A stretch of 64,000 nt of DNA from Onchocerca volvulus (taxonomy: Eukaryota; Nematoda; Chromadorea; Rhabditida; Onchocercidae): the NCBI GenBank assembly GCA_000499405.2, contig HG738139.1, positions 5,418,616 through 5,482,615 on the forward strand. The letters run 5' to 3'. Made by a program: the position numbers and the translations under genes. The notes below the pieces were generated by a model. It made no database searches. It was not told the DNA's origin and saw only the letters and a list, made by a program, of their open reading frames with translations. This document shows, one piece after another, positions 1 to 10,781 of this stretch (position 1 is the stretch's first letter; each line of letters opens with the position of its first letter).

Positions 1-368
1 GCTCAAAGCTCAAAGGCCAGTTCTCCAGAAAAAACTTGGCAAACCAAAAAAAATCTTCCATTAAAATCTTCATTCACGAATGAGGTTTCACCCATAATTT
101 GTTATTGCATACTTGAACATTACGAGACTGTTGAATTCTGATGATATTTGAAAGTATTGGTAAAGAATACAAAACAATCGACCCGAACTGAATGCTTTCA
201 GCGATTATAAGGACTTTACATCATTTCTTGAATTATTTTGTAGCACTTTGTTATAGCAGCAATTTTCATAGAAATAGGAAACATGATTATGAGATTCCGA
301 TAATATTAATGAGAAGAATTTGAAGTTTTTGAAGTTTCAGAATTATATTCGCGAATACTATTGTGACA

Positions 369-2478
369 TAAGCACCGATAGAGCTAAGGATATGCCGCAA
401 GGGATATCAGCAAGAGGTTGCTGACTTTTTTGCACATAATTATTTGTGTTTCTTCTTTTTGAGATTCAGTAAATCATTTGTAATAATTTGGAATCTGAAT
501 TTGTACTAAAAAAGAAATATTATGTTTATGTTGTATATGTACTGTAATAACTCTTGGTTTAGTTTCCTAAAAGATTGTACTGATGTGTTTGTCGTCTACA
601 GTATTACAGTATAAGTAATCAGTTTAATAATTTCGAGATAAAATAATGATTTGTCACCCTTTTTATGTTCTTCCTCTTATCTGTTAATCTAGTCCACACT
701 CTCTATTTAAATTTCCAAGTAATATGCGAATAAGTGATATTATGCATTGTCGAAATTTTGTGAAATTTTTTTATTTAATGAATTGTTTGTAGAGTCGAAA
801 GAAGCATCATCTGATTTGCGCCTATCATCTTTATCAAACAATCATAATACCAATTCAGCATATTCAATTTCACGGAGCAACCCTGCACAAAATTCCAGTC
901 AATATCGGTTATTATTTAAAGTTTCCTGAAAAATTGTCAGATTTTAAATTAACTTTAAATAATGCTTTTTAGATTATTTCATCAAAACAAGAATAATACG
1001 GACGATGCATATGGTTACCGAAAAGATTGTCAATCAGCGCGAAGTAAAATTTCTGATTTCTTAAATTCTATTCGAAACTTCATGATCTTTTTTTTTTTGC
1101 TCTTACTCCTATTAGTTCATTTTTTATAGAATAGTATATTTTAAATATTTTAGTACGTGATAATACTATTTGGGGAAATTCGCGACATTCATCATCACTA
1201 TTTCATGCACATTCGAATAATACACGTGAAATTTTTTCCAAAACGGTAACATTTTGAATTCATCTAATAAGTTTTTCATTGATTAGATTCTCCATCTTAT
1301 GGATTTTCAAAAATTAATTGTTTATATTCTTAAAATTGTCTTTCAAAAGAAATTCTACTATTATCTTTATACATTTTACTATTATTTTGGTAGTGAAATA
1401 TGAGTGAAAATATCGTAAATGACATTTTTATTGCTGTTTAGGATGGAGGAGGTCCAGGTAAATAAGAATCTATAAAATTTTAGTACGAAGGCGCATTGAA
1501 TTTTTTTCCGTATATTTATTTTATGGATTTTGTATTTCTAATGTTTTGCAGTATCAAGGACGAATAAATCAGAATTCATCGCAATCTGGTGACATGATAC
1601 GTGCTGGCCGTACAATGAAGCAGTCGACAAATCGCTCCGGTGGTTATCACTCAACATTTTCTCGTTTTCAATCAACCTGGAGCTTGTCGTCGGGTCACAG
1701 TGAAGGTAAAAAATATAGTAATCGAGCAATGACACATTTTCATTTAAAAAGGCAATTTTTAAACGGAGCACAATTAAAAGAAAAAGGAAAAGATGATCAA
1801 CGAGAGGATGAATGCCTTTCTCGTTATCAAGAACAGCAGCATGGCCATATCAGTGATCAATTCCGAAAAGGTTTCTCTTCTCCAGTTTTTTATTTCAAAT
1901 TCCTATGATTTGATTTAATAGGCTTTCTTCCTAAATAAATTCGCAGCCATCAATGGGAAACTGAGCTATCTCAGAATGAAAAATAATATGATTAAGGTGA
2001 ATAGCGAATATTTTATATTATATTCCATTATGCTGCAATGCATGTTTCCGGATCGTAGAAAATGTTTTTTTTTCAAATGTTTTTTTTTTCTTTTTTAACT
2101 CATAAGAATGAATAGAAATTTGGATAGAAAAAATGATCTGTAGAAAAGTGGGGAAGATACAAGTCAAGTTTTCATATATCTTATAAAATTCAATAAGTCA
2201 AATCTATTGTTTCGGTATATTTTTGGATAGTTTTCTTTTAAATCCTATATTTCCGAAGTTTTAAAGCATTTATTAATATTAGCTTCTTTCTTGAGTCTGA
2301 AGAATTAAAGAATAATATTAATGATGTTGCATCGCCATCAGTGTTGTTGATTAAAACCAAAATTTACGCAGATATAACGGAAGGAGTCGATGTTGTGCTG
2401 ATCGATGAGGTACAAAGGAGTCAGAATGAGCAGTCATCACGAAGTGTACAGCAGTTAAATAGTCCGTTTAATATATAA
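369..2478 (+). CDS. Ser/Asn-rich protein of unknown function, 3' part of gene
   Basis: I do not recognise this protein. Exons that chain in frame are about 369-416, 788-905, 973-1048, 1154-1248, 1552-1706 (or reading on to 1869), 1948-1997 and 2300-2478, ending at TAA. The first and last acceptors are the weakest. The residues are polar and low-complexity, rich in Ser, Asn, Gln and Arg, for example LSSLSNNHNTNSAYSISRS, then SGDMIRAGRTMKQSTNRSGG, and a final exon with DVVLIDEVQRSQNEQSS. No domain, signal peptide or membrane segment is visible, so a disordered nuclear or cytoskeletal protein is possible. Splice phases agree between successive exons, which is the main support. The 5' end is not seen and may lie outside the window. 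A 16-nt block at 1441-1456 has good splice signals but breaks the frame if included. Confidence is moderate that this is a gene and low for exact exons. Confidence 0.4.
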
Positions 2479-5287
2479 ATTTTTAATTACGCACCTCAAA
2501 ATTCGATGTGAGATTTGGAATAATGGCAATAATCTGAGATTTAAAGAAAATATTTGCATAATAAGGATCAAATTTAATAAGATCTATTCGATTTGGGTCA
2601 CTGTAGTCTGTGAGAGCAACGATATATAAATGTGAAAATAAAAGAAGTATCTTTCCATGATGGATTTATCTTTAGGGCCAGCATTAATGATGAAAGAATT
2701 AGAGAAATATATAGAAAATGATAAGACTATGTCGAAATCACATGCAAATATGGCAAACAAGAACACTACTGAAGATGAAAAAGTTCAAAACAAAACGCTA
2801 GTTTTTTTCTTCAACATTCTAATAATTACTATTGACTTTGTATTAATTTTTCTTTTTTTATTTTTTTTTTTTGAAAATTTATTTAGAATCAAACTTTTTC
2901 AATTATTCTAAATCAGAAAATTATGAAATAATTAAATGAAATCACGCAAAATAATTATAAATAAAAAACTAAGTATTAAATAGATCTTTCACTTACAGAC
3001 TTGCTCAAAATCAAGCTGAAAATGAACAGTCTGCGAAAGTTATAGCAAAAGGTTTTTCAATTGAAATTATAAGTTTTTTTTTTTTTTTTAATTTTGATAT
3101 GTCGAGATTCGATGTTTTAAATTTTTCACCTTCCACCGAATTCGGTCGTATATCTCATCATGATATGGGATTGGGAACGGGATTTAGATCTAGTCGAATT
3201 ATAGCAAGACTTATATCCCAAGTTGAAATGAGAATCTCTGCCTGTTGACTGGCAAAAGTTATCAGTACTGCAATCACTAGGTGGATTAAAAGAAACCGTT
3301 TGATTTTTCGAATAATCCATCGTTAATTGCTTGATGTACAATTACCTGAACATTGTACTGATGAACTAAGAAGTTCAAATGATCCTGTTGATTAGTCATA
3401 ATGTCGTTTGAAATTAATTTTTATGAAAAATTTTGAGGTATGGCAGATTTATTGCGCCGAGGCTTTTTTCTCTGAAGTCCTATTTTTTGAAAAAATAAAG
3501 ATTGCAGGACTGGTTGTCAACTATTTTTTTTTGATCATTGCTGATTGAAGGGATTTCAAAATGAAGAAATTAAAGATTTTAAGAGAAAAATTTTGCCAAC
3601 AAAATTTTACAATTAATAATGTTAAAGCTATTTCGATTTCAGAATGTCGAAGTGATGGTTAAATCGAATTTCTGTATATATTCATCTGTTCTATGAAGAT
3701 CATTATTTACCATTGTGTTAAATTCCCATGAACTGAAATCTCTACTGTGGAATTCCAGTTTTTCGCCGAGAAAATTCTGTCGAAATACCACGGATCATTT
3801 GAACCAAGAATGAAGCGTTTCTGTTAAACGCTTTGAAAATTTTGGATTATCGCTTGTGAATCAAACAGTTTCATGCAGCATTTTGTGCTTTGGTGCATTT
3901 AAAGTTTTCGATATAATCGTATCTTTCAAAAACACATTATAATCATATCAGAAAGTTATAATTTATTTATTATTTGATAATATTAATTGGTCATTGATCG
4001 ACATAATGACTGATTGTTTGATTCTAAATTCTTTCATCTTCTTTTGGCTGCTTGCTTAGAACTTCAAATTTCTCCTGGACTCTTCATATTTTACGAAATC
4101 CAGATGTTTTCCCTTTATTGCTGTTGTTGTTTACAATAGTAATGTCTTTTTCTCAGAATGTTTTGGCTGATATAGGCAATAACAGTAGCAAAAGATTTTA
4201 GTAGAAGTTCTACAAATCCAGTCCAAAACGACTTACTAATCAATTCGCATATATTATATTGGAAATTTGATCTGGAATGGACTAGATAATAATTATCGAT
4301 GAAAATTTTACTTGAACTCAGAAGGAATCACGTATCCGAACTGCAAATAAGTGGCCAAGCAACCAGTGTGACAAATATTCCTTTCTGTAATCTCGAGTTC
4401 TTGAGACTTTTTTGCTTTGTATTCGTTTATGTAATTTTTATGTCAGAGGTTCAACTACTTAAGAAAAAAATGCTTATTATGGGATTCACCAATAATTTCT
4501 GACGTTTCACATTAATTTGATTTACAATTGTTCACTTCTATTAGCTTTTTTAATAGGAATGTTGAAGATTCTTGGGAATGAAGAATTCGATATTTTCGAC
4601 TGAGTGAATTTGCATGAAATATATGCAGCAGTTATACATATCCAATGTTTTATTCTGATTTTGGTTATTTTGGTATTGCAACTGTGACAGTTTTTTTTTT
4701 TTTTTTTTTTCAGTAGAAATCTATTTTTGTGTAATTAACAGATGTTCCGAGTTTTTTATCTGAACTGTGGAATATTATGTGAATGATATGAGGATATGAT
4801 TTAAATTCCATAAAACTGATTGGGAGCAATTATAAGTCTACAGTAATTGAAATTGAATATCAATCGAATTAAAGAGCTAAGCATTATTGCAGAAAATGAA
4901 AGTGTAGTGTATTTTCCATTTTTTCCAGATGCTCATGATTGCTACTTTTTTTTTCTTTTGTTGCTGTTTTATTCTATTTCTTATGCTGGAACTCATCGAT
5001 TTCGAAGAAAATAAAAAAAATTTTCCGGTTTATTTCTCCAAGTTATGTTGCATTTATCTGAAGATTTTTCAGGAGATAATTCAACTTGACGAAAATCACA
5101 GTATTCACTAGGACGTACGTACGAATCCCGCAATTAAAATTCAACAACGAACTGCATATATCAAAAATTTTCTCAGCTTATCATTATCTGTAGTATCAAA
5201 TCAAACAACTGCTACGGCACTTTTCGGATATCTGTAATTCAAAGGAAATCCTAAATGATAATAATTTAAAACAAATCCCCCTAATAA
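2479..5287. other. Gene-poor interval with weak candidate exons
   Basis: No gene can be supported firmly here. Two stretches look coding-like but do not join in phase: 2692-2806 (encodes KELEKYIENDKTMSKS and a lysine/asparagine-rich continuation) and 2999-3050 (encodes LAQNQAENEQSAKVIAK). A small ORF lies at 3099-3248. The rest is AT-rich, with a T20 tract followed by CAG at 4691-4713. Confidence 0.4.
3099..3248 (+). CDS. Possible small ORF, 49 aa
   Basis: ATG to TGA, 49 codons, below usual ORF length cut-offs. It encodes a mixed-composition peptide starting MSRFDVLNFSPSTEFGR and including GLGTGFRSSRIIARLI. The composition is less biased than random AT-rich translation here. No family is recognised. 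It has no convincing splice sites, so it would be a single-exon small protein or a relic of a larger one. The opposite strand is also open over part of it, which weakens the case. Confidence 0.2.
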   Translation: MSRFDVLNFSPSTEFGRISHHDMGLGTGFRSSRIIARLISQVEMRISAC

Positions 5288-5771
5288 ATGGATGACGAAG
5301 AACGGAATTCAGTTTACCAATGGTTGGCTAGGAGTGAAATGTCAATTGACCGCTCGAAAGCAATCAGTGCGGCGACAAATTCAAACAGGCTGACCATCTG
5401 CAACAAAACGAAGAGATCACATTTGAATGAACGATCATTTAAATGTAATCTATGCGGCAAAGTAATCAAATATTTGAGCAATTTGATCAGACATGAAAAA
5501 TTACACAGCGAATTCATATGTAATCAATGCGGTGAAAGATTCAAGGAACGCAGAAGTCTGAAAATATTTGAGAAGGAGTACGGGAAACTCGTATGTGATC
5601 AATGGGGCAAAGAATTCAAATATTTCAGCCATTTGAGAAGACATGAAACTGATACACATCGGCATAAGGCTATTCAAATGTAATGAATGTGGAAAAAGAT
5701 TCAATCAAAAGTTTGGTTTGAACGGACACAAAAAAAGACATAAAAATTCAATTGGAAAGCCTTTATTCTAA
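5288..5771 (+). pseudogene. Decayed C2H2 zinc-finger gene with frameshift
   Basis: From ATG 5288 one frame runs to TAA at 5683 (131 aa), then a +1 frame continues to TAA about 5771. Four Krueppel-type finger units are visible. The first, FKCNLCGKVIKYLSNLIRHE, is intact (C-x2-C-x12-H-x3-H). The second keeps its cysteines but has Phe and Tyr where the two zinc histidines belong. The third has Trp in place of its second cysteine. The fourth, starting FKCNECGKRFNQKFGL, is intact but lies in the shifted frame, after a linker that would match the usual H-T-G-x-x-x-F-K-C pattern if one base near 5655-5665 were surplus. Intact fingers bind DNA in nuclear transcription factors. Here the lost ligands and the frameshift argue for a pseudogene or a relic. 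A sequencing error would explain the frameshift but not the lost ligands. Confidence 0.7.
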
Positions 5772-6619
5772 AGTTAGCTCTTTGATTACGCCGACAGCAA
5801 AAGCATCTCTGTCACAATTACATGAATAAGGAAAATAATTTTTTCCGCAGAATTATAAATCATTGTATTGTGCTAGCTTGAATTATATTTGCATTATTTT
5901 GCTTTGTCATTGATGCGCTGCTCATAGACTGAATTGATGGAGATTGAATGGAATATTTTACAGTCAAATTACATTCATTTTTTCACTTTTATTTTCATTT
6001 ATTGCTTTAATTTGTTGTGAAAATATTCTATTCTCTGATATTGTATGCTACGAAAAGTTTTTCTTCCAAGCTTTCTTAACAGGATTCATTTTTGTCACAC
6101 AAGACAGAGAATATTTTTCCGATATCTATTGCCGATCCAGTCGAATAATAGCATGAAAAACAGTCGCCAATCCAATCAAACAAAAGCCAAATCATACAAG
6201 CGCTACCAGTTTTTTAATACTTGTACATCACAAATTTTTTGGTAGCACGAGTTTGGGATGTCGTCCACGATATTAGCAAGTGCTATCCCGGTGAACAGAA
6301 AGATTCTGAAGCTCCTCAGTGCGATGAAAGAAATGGATTGGGAATCAAACAGATAACTGACGAAGAGCAATGCAAGTAGTATGAAAATCGAGAAAGTATG
6401 ATTGATGACAAGATGGAAAATATTCAATCAGACTGATTCGTTCGATTACAGTCATGTTGCTAGGTTGGAAAGATTTTCCTCATTCAATATTTAAAAAATC
6501 GATATTATCATATTTTCCTATTTCCCCCTTCGGCAGTTGAAACGATGGAAGATTTTAACTGCTTTAGGGATTTATAGTTTAATTCTCTCTTCTGCAATTT
6601 TTTAAATTTTTTTAGAAAG

Positions 6620-6648
6620 CATATTATCGATCAAAGATCGATAATATG
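6620..6648. repeat. Perfect 13-bp inverted repeat
   Basis: CATATTATCGATC at 6620-6632 is followed by AAA and by its exact reverse complement at 6636-6648. It lies in non-coding DNA. Confidence 0.8.
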
Positions 6649-8597
6649 ATGCATTTCTGCCAAATAAATTCATCCTTAAAATCATTTGTTTGTATAATAA
6701 TTGAATAATATTGCCTTTCTTGCGTATAACTAAACTCATTGCACGTGAATTAATCACAAGAAGCATGAACATGTTTCATGCCACAAGTAGTTATTTGGAG
6801 AAAAGATTGATGACATTTAATTAATTAACGTGGCAGTTTAGAATACACGAGTAAATTATGATACGGTATATATATCTTTTCATCGAATTTACAGCGAAGA
6901 TTATGCGATCAGAAAAGCATTCTTATCATTCACAGTTCTTTTCCAAAGCAGAACATGTCATTTAAGTATTATTTTCAAAAAAGAGAAATATTAGTTCAAA
7001 CATGATTTATACTTTGCCATATGCTGAAAACAGCTAATTCTGATGACCAATAGGAAGAATGATATGTAATTTAATGAATAAAACGCTTGGTGTGTGACTT
7101 GTGCATAGGTTCGTTTGATAAAGTAATGAATACTTCATTGGTGAATGATGTCTCCATGCATCAGTTTTCGTAAGTAAATATTTGCCAATCAGATATTTTC
7201 CTGAACCTAAGCTTGACTTTATTTTTGCATCGTTGAATATGTGATACTAGCAAGGATAAAATCTCCGACATCTTCTATTTTTTTCATTATTAGTTGCTGG
7301 CTAAGTAAACGGCAGTAAAATTTGATTTATTTTCGCAAATCAAGCTAAACTGACTTTCGGTAAGTTTGCAGATAAATAGAAAAAAGAATAGAAATTTTAA
7401 AAAACCTTGCAAACTAGCTTTGATTGCATTCAAAAGTTTCCAACATCATTCCATAAGTTTTTGCAAGTACCACAGATTTTGGTTTCGCTTTTGAAATATT
7501 TGCTGAACAACAATTAATAGAAAAATTTTCTTAAAATTTCATAAATAGAAATGATATTGTCCTTTTTTATAGGTATACCGTACTATCGTAATGCTATTGT
7601 AATTTGTAATCTTAATTTGAAGCTTTTCTTAGATTTCAAAAAAAACACCTCGAATACTAGAAGTAAACAAAATTTATCCAATTTTACCTTGTTATCAACT
7701 TTACTTCCTCCTACACGAGCTTTTAAATATAAATAAAGTTTATTTCCTTATTACCTTCTAGAATTAGAAAAAAGTAGTGAAGAAGTGGAAGCAGAAAGCT
7801 GACGAGAGAAGAAAGTTGAAAAATAAGTGGTGAATCTCTTCGGTATCGAATACCGAATTATTAACCAAAAACTCTTTAAAGTCGAACCTGACATTCATCA
7901 TTTCTATCTTCTTTGATCCATTATATGTGATAACTCAGTAAAGTTGTCGGTGACATTTTCGCTATTTTCCAATCAACTTTTCTTCTTCCTTCTTCTCGAA
8001 AAATATGTTTCTGTAAAAGTCTGACTTATTCAATCGAATTTCCTGTGAAAATGGTATGAAGTTCATCGTGATTATGAAGGCATTCGCTTCAGCGATTTTT
8101 CTTATCATCGCTCACAAGTATTCCATCTCAACTTGAAAAACAATTATCATTTTCTCAAAGTTTCACCTGTTTATATTTAAGAAAAAAAGAAATGACTCTT
8201 TGAGACTTGCTTAATTTATTGTTGAACTTGCTATATGATCTCAAAATGACCTTTTGTCGGCATCATCAAACAACAGGAACTTACTGGCATTGTAAATCAT
8301 TCGTCAATGATCAATACTTCTTTTACTTTGTTATTTGTTGCTTTATTTCATTTTTTTGAAATAGATTTTTAAAGAGAAGGAAGAATGTGAGCAGTTACAT
8401 TTAGGATATGGGGAAATTCAAGCTAAACTGAGTGAAATTTCGAGCTGTTGAAAAAAAAAAATTTTTCTTTCTTTTTCATTATTCACGAAGATTAGCACTT
8501 AAGAGCAGTTTAAATGAAACTGAACATCTTCGGGATTTCAAAATGATCACAATCAAAAGACTCTTGAGAACAATTGTTAAATACGACTTGTTGGTTA

Positions 8598-8676
8598 AGT
8601 ATGCATAGTATGCAACAAGTATGCAATAAAGTATGCAATAATATGCAATAAAGTATGCAATAAAAGTATACAATAA
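8598..8676. repeat. Irregular short tandem repeat, unit about 11-13 bp
   Basis: Seven copies of a unit close to AGTATGCAATAA start near 8599, 8607, 8618, 8630, 8641, 8652 and 8666, with varying spacing. No gene function is apparent. Confidence 0.75.
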
Positions 8677-8982
8677 TATAATAAATAAATTGAGTAAGAA
8701 ATCAGAGACAACAATAATGTTGATTTTCTTGATTACGGTTAATGCAGTGTTATTTCTGAACACTGAAGTAGTATTTTCATTCTGTTTAATTCACCGTTTA
8801 AAACTTCAAATTAGAAAAATGCAACAATTTATTGAAAGAATACTATTAAGATAAGGAAGTTAAGAAAAATTGAGGCACATGGAAAATGAAAGCATAAATG
8901 CAATGCTTACAAAGTGCAATATTTGCAAATAATACATAACTATACAAACAAATATAAATACATGTTATAACAAAGAATCCAT

Positions 8983-9015
8983 TATGGTGTAACGATAAAT
9001 CATCGTTACACCATA
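8983..9015. repeat. 14-bp perfect hairpin
   Basis: TATGGTGTAACGAT at 8983-8996 pairs exactly with 9002-9015 around a 5-nt loop AAATC. It stands in non-coding DNA about 0.5 kb past the 3' end of the NAT9 gene. Confidence 0.85.
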
Positions 9016-9548
9016 GTATAGTCCTGATATCATTTTTCTAAATCTCGCTAAGAAATTCCAGCGTTCCTTCACATACTTGATAAACTTTTTTTTAAATATT
9101 TTCTTTTCTAATGTAAAGGTAAATGGTCTATTGTGATTGCTCTAACTGAATAGTATTCCTTGAAAATTTTCAGGAACTTGTGATCATTGTTGAAGAAAAA
9201 GTTTATCTTATGTGTCTTGTGTTTATAAAAAAAAATATAAAAATTAATGATTGCTTATCTATAGCCTTACTTGACGAAAGGACTAATAAATTCAAGGTTT
9301 TATTCTAATTTATTGATTTCGTATTTTATCGCGTAAATTTGTAGCATTTTCACATACATCATGGCTTAAATAGAATAAATTTTTTTTAGTGTTATTATCT
9401 CTCTATGGCTCAACTCAACCATTGTCGATATAGAAATCTAATATGTTCAAATAAAGATCTTTATCAGATAATGACAACCAAATTACTTACTGTTATATAA
9501 CACTGAAAAACCGAAAAAAAAAACTAAATATTTAGCTACCAGTTCTTA

Positions 9549-10381
9549 TCATTCACAATATGAATATTTGTCTACTGTTACTTTTAAATGAGAAATAGCT
9601 TCAAGGATATGTTCCGCTCCAATTGATAAAGTATATTCATGAAATTTACTGCATTGCGAAGTCAAAAAGAAACCGATCTTTTGAAAAAGCTTCAAGCTGC
9701 TAATATTATCATCTGAAATCTTTACTTCAAAATTTCGTAATCCAATTATTTCAAACGCAAACTTTAACATTATCCGAACCGCCTCTTCACCTAAACCTTT
9801 ACGATGCCATTTGGATTCAGCAATCATAATTGTCAGTTCACCAATGCTGTCGTTTATGAAAATATTGATATCACCCACCATGCTGGAGATCTGAAAAAAT
9901 AATCCTGGAATAACTTACTTCAAGTGGAAAGTTAAGGAACGGGAATAAAAGAAATTTGGCTGCTATAATCGTTGCTGATAAGCATAATACATTTCAAATA
10001 CTTTGTTTTCATGAATATTTGTTTAGCAAAATTATGCAAAAACGTTCAAAATTAGTTTACCTCATCAACGCCACTGTCAATCAGGTCACGCGCTAGAATG
10101 ATGAACGTGCATTTGTCGTCATCTTCATGCCATCTTGCTTGCATTTCATATTCATCTTCAAGTGATAAACGCTCTGATGCTGTCAACCTCCGTAATTCTT
10201 CATTCTGAAAATGAAATATCCATATGAAAATGAAAATTTTCAAAAAATATTCATTTTTTAAAATTTGAAGAACAATGCATCATACCTCCATCCAGGTGTG
10301 GTACTTAACCACGTGATGTTTACGATAAGGTACCAAAATTACTTTTCGGCCAATAAGCTTTGCATGTTCGTTTATACGCAT
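9549..10381 (-). CDS. NAT9: N-acetyltransferase 9-like protein (GNAT family)
   Basis: Three exons on the minus strand, 10381-10286, 10204-10061 and 9890-9549 (stop TGA), all joined in phase 0 with GT-AG introns, give 193 aa; human NAT9 is 207 aa. Exon 1 has the NAT9-type start with [19 protein letters not shown]. Exon 2 has [20 protein letters not shown], then W-x-x-D-x-D-K-C-T-F-I. Exon 3 has [11 protein letters not shown], the acetyl-CoA loop RKGLGEEA and the GNAT motif [11 protein letters not shown]. The family transfers acetyl groups to protein N-termini. Fly NAT9 has been linked to microtubule stability, but its substrate is uncertain. The usual Arg/Gln three residues before the first Gly of the G-x-G loop is His here. 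The gene is divergent from RAD9, with about 400 bp between start codons. Confidence 0.93.
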
Positions 10382-10781
10382 AATTCAAATTCCAGTAATC
10401 AATTAAAACTTCCCGCACCCATCGCGATAAGCTTGTACACCGTGGAAACCGCAGTGGGGATTGGTGCAGGACAACCGTAAAATCTTCTCTGATGATATGG
10501 CCGATCCGAGAATTTCCTTTGGCGGGAAGGATGGGTAATGAGTGGTTTGAAGGTGTGATTTTATTCTTTAACTTTGGATTTTGACTATTTTTTGTACCGT
10601 AATTCGTTAGGACTTTTCAATTTCCGTTATTCATGCTCGCCACGAAGGAAAATAATTGTTCGTATTAACTACGAATCGAAATTTGAATATTTTCAATGCG
10701 GCAGTGATTTGATTTCAGAGTAATTGCAAATCATTTTTGGGAATTATTTCAAGATAAACTTACGACAGTTTAGCAATACTC
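10382..10781. promoter_or_regulatory. Divergent promoter between NAT9 and RAD9 with E2F-like site
   Basis: The interval separates the minus-strand NAT9 ATG (10381) from the plus-strand RAD9 ATG (10782). It is less AT-rich than its surroundings around 10420-10540. It contains TTTGGCGGGAA at 10518-10528, which matches the E2F/DP binding consensus TTTSSCGS with the GGCGGGAA core. E2F control is common for checkpoint and replication genes. The site is seen directly; its use is inferred. Confidence 0.6.

Larger units (their letters stand above)
5772..9548. other. Gene-poor interval with hairpins and a short tandem repeat
   Basis: No supported gene. It holds a 13-bp perfect hairpin (6620-6648), an irregular tandem repeat of a GTATGCAATAA-like unit (8598-8676) and a 14-bp hairpin (8983-9015). 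Hydrophobic ORFs at 5944-6156 (+) and 6203-6427 (-) look like AT-rich translation, although each could contain an exon of an unrecognised membrane protein. Confidence 0.4.

Noticed and set aside
1538..1771. Minus frame opposite the Ser/Asn-rich gene
   Set aside because: The plus strand joins in phase with neighbouring exons; the minus frame has no such partners.
5314..5704. Minus-strand frames opposite the zinc-finger gene
   Set aside because: They are the complement of the finger codons; the plus strand carries the recognisable C2H2 spacing.
10265..10480. Plus-strand frame over NAT9 exon 1
   Set aside because: It is antisense to the conserved NAT9 start ([15 protein letters not shown]) on the minus strand.
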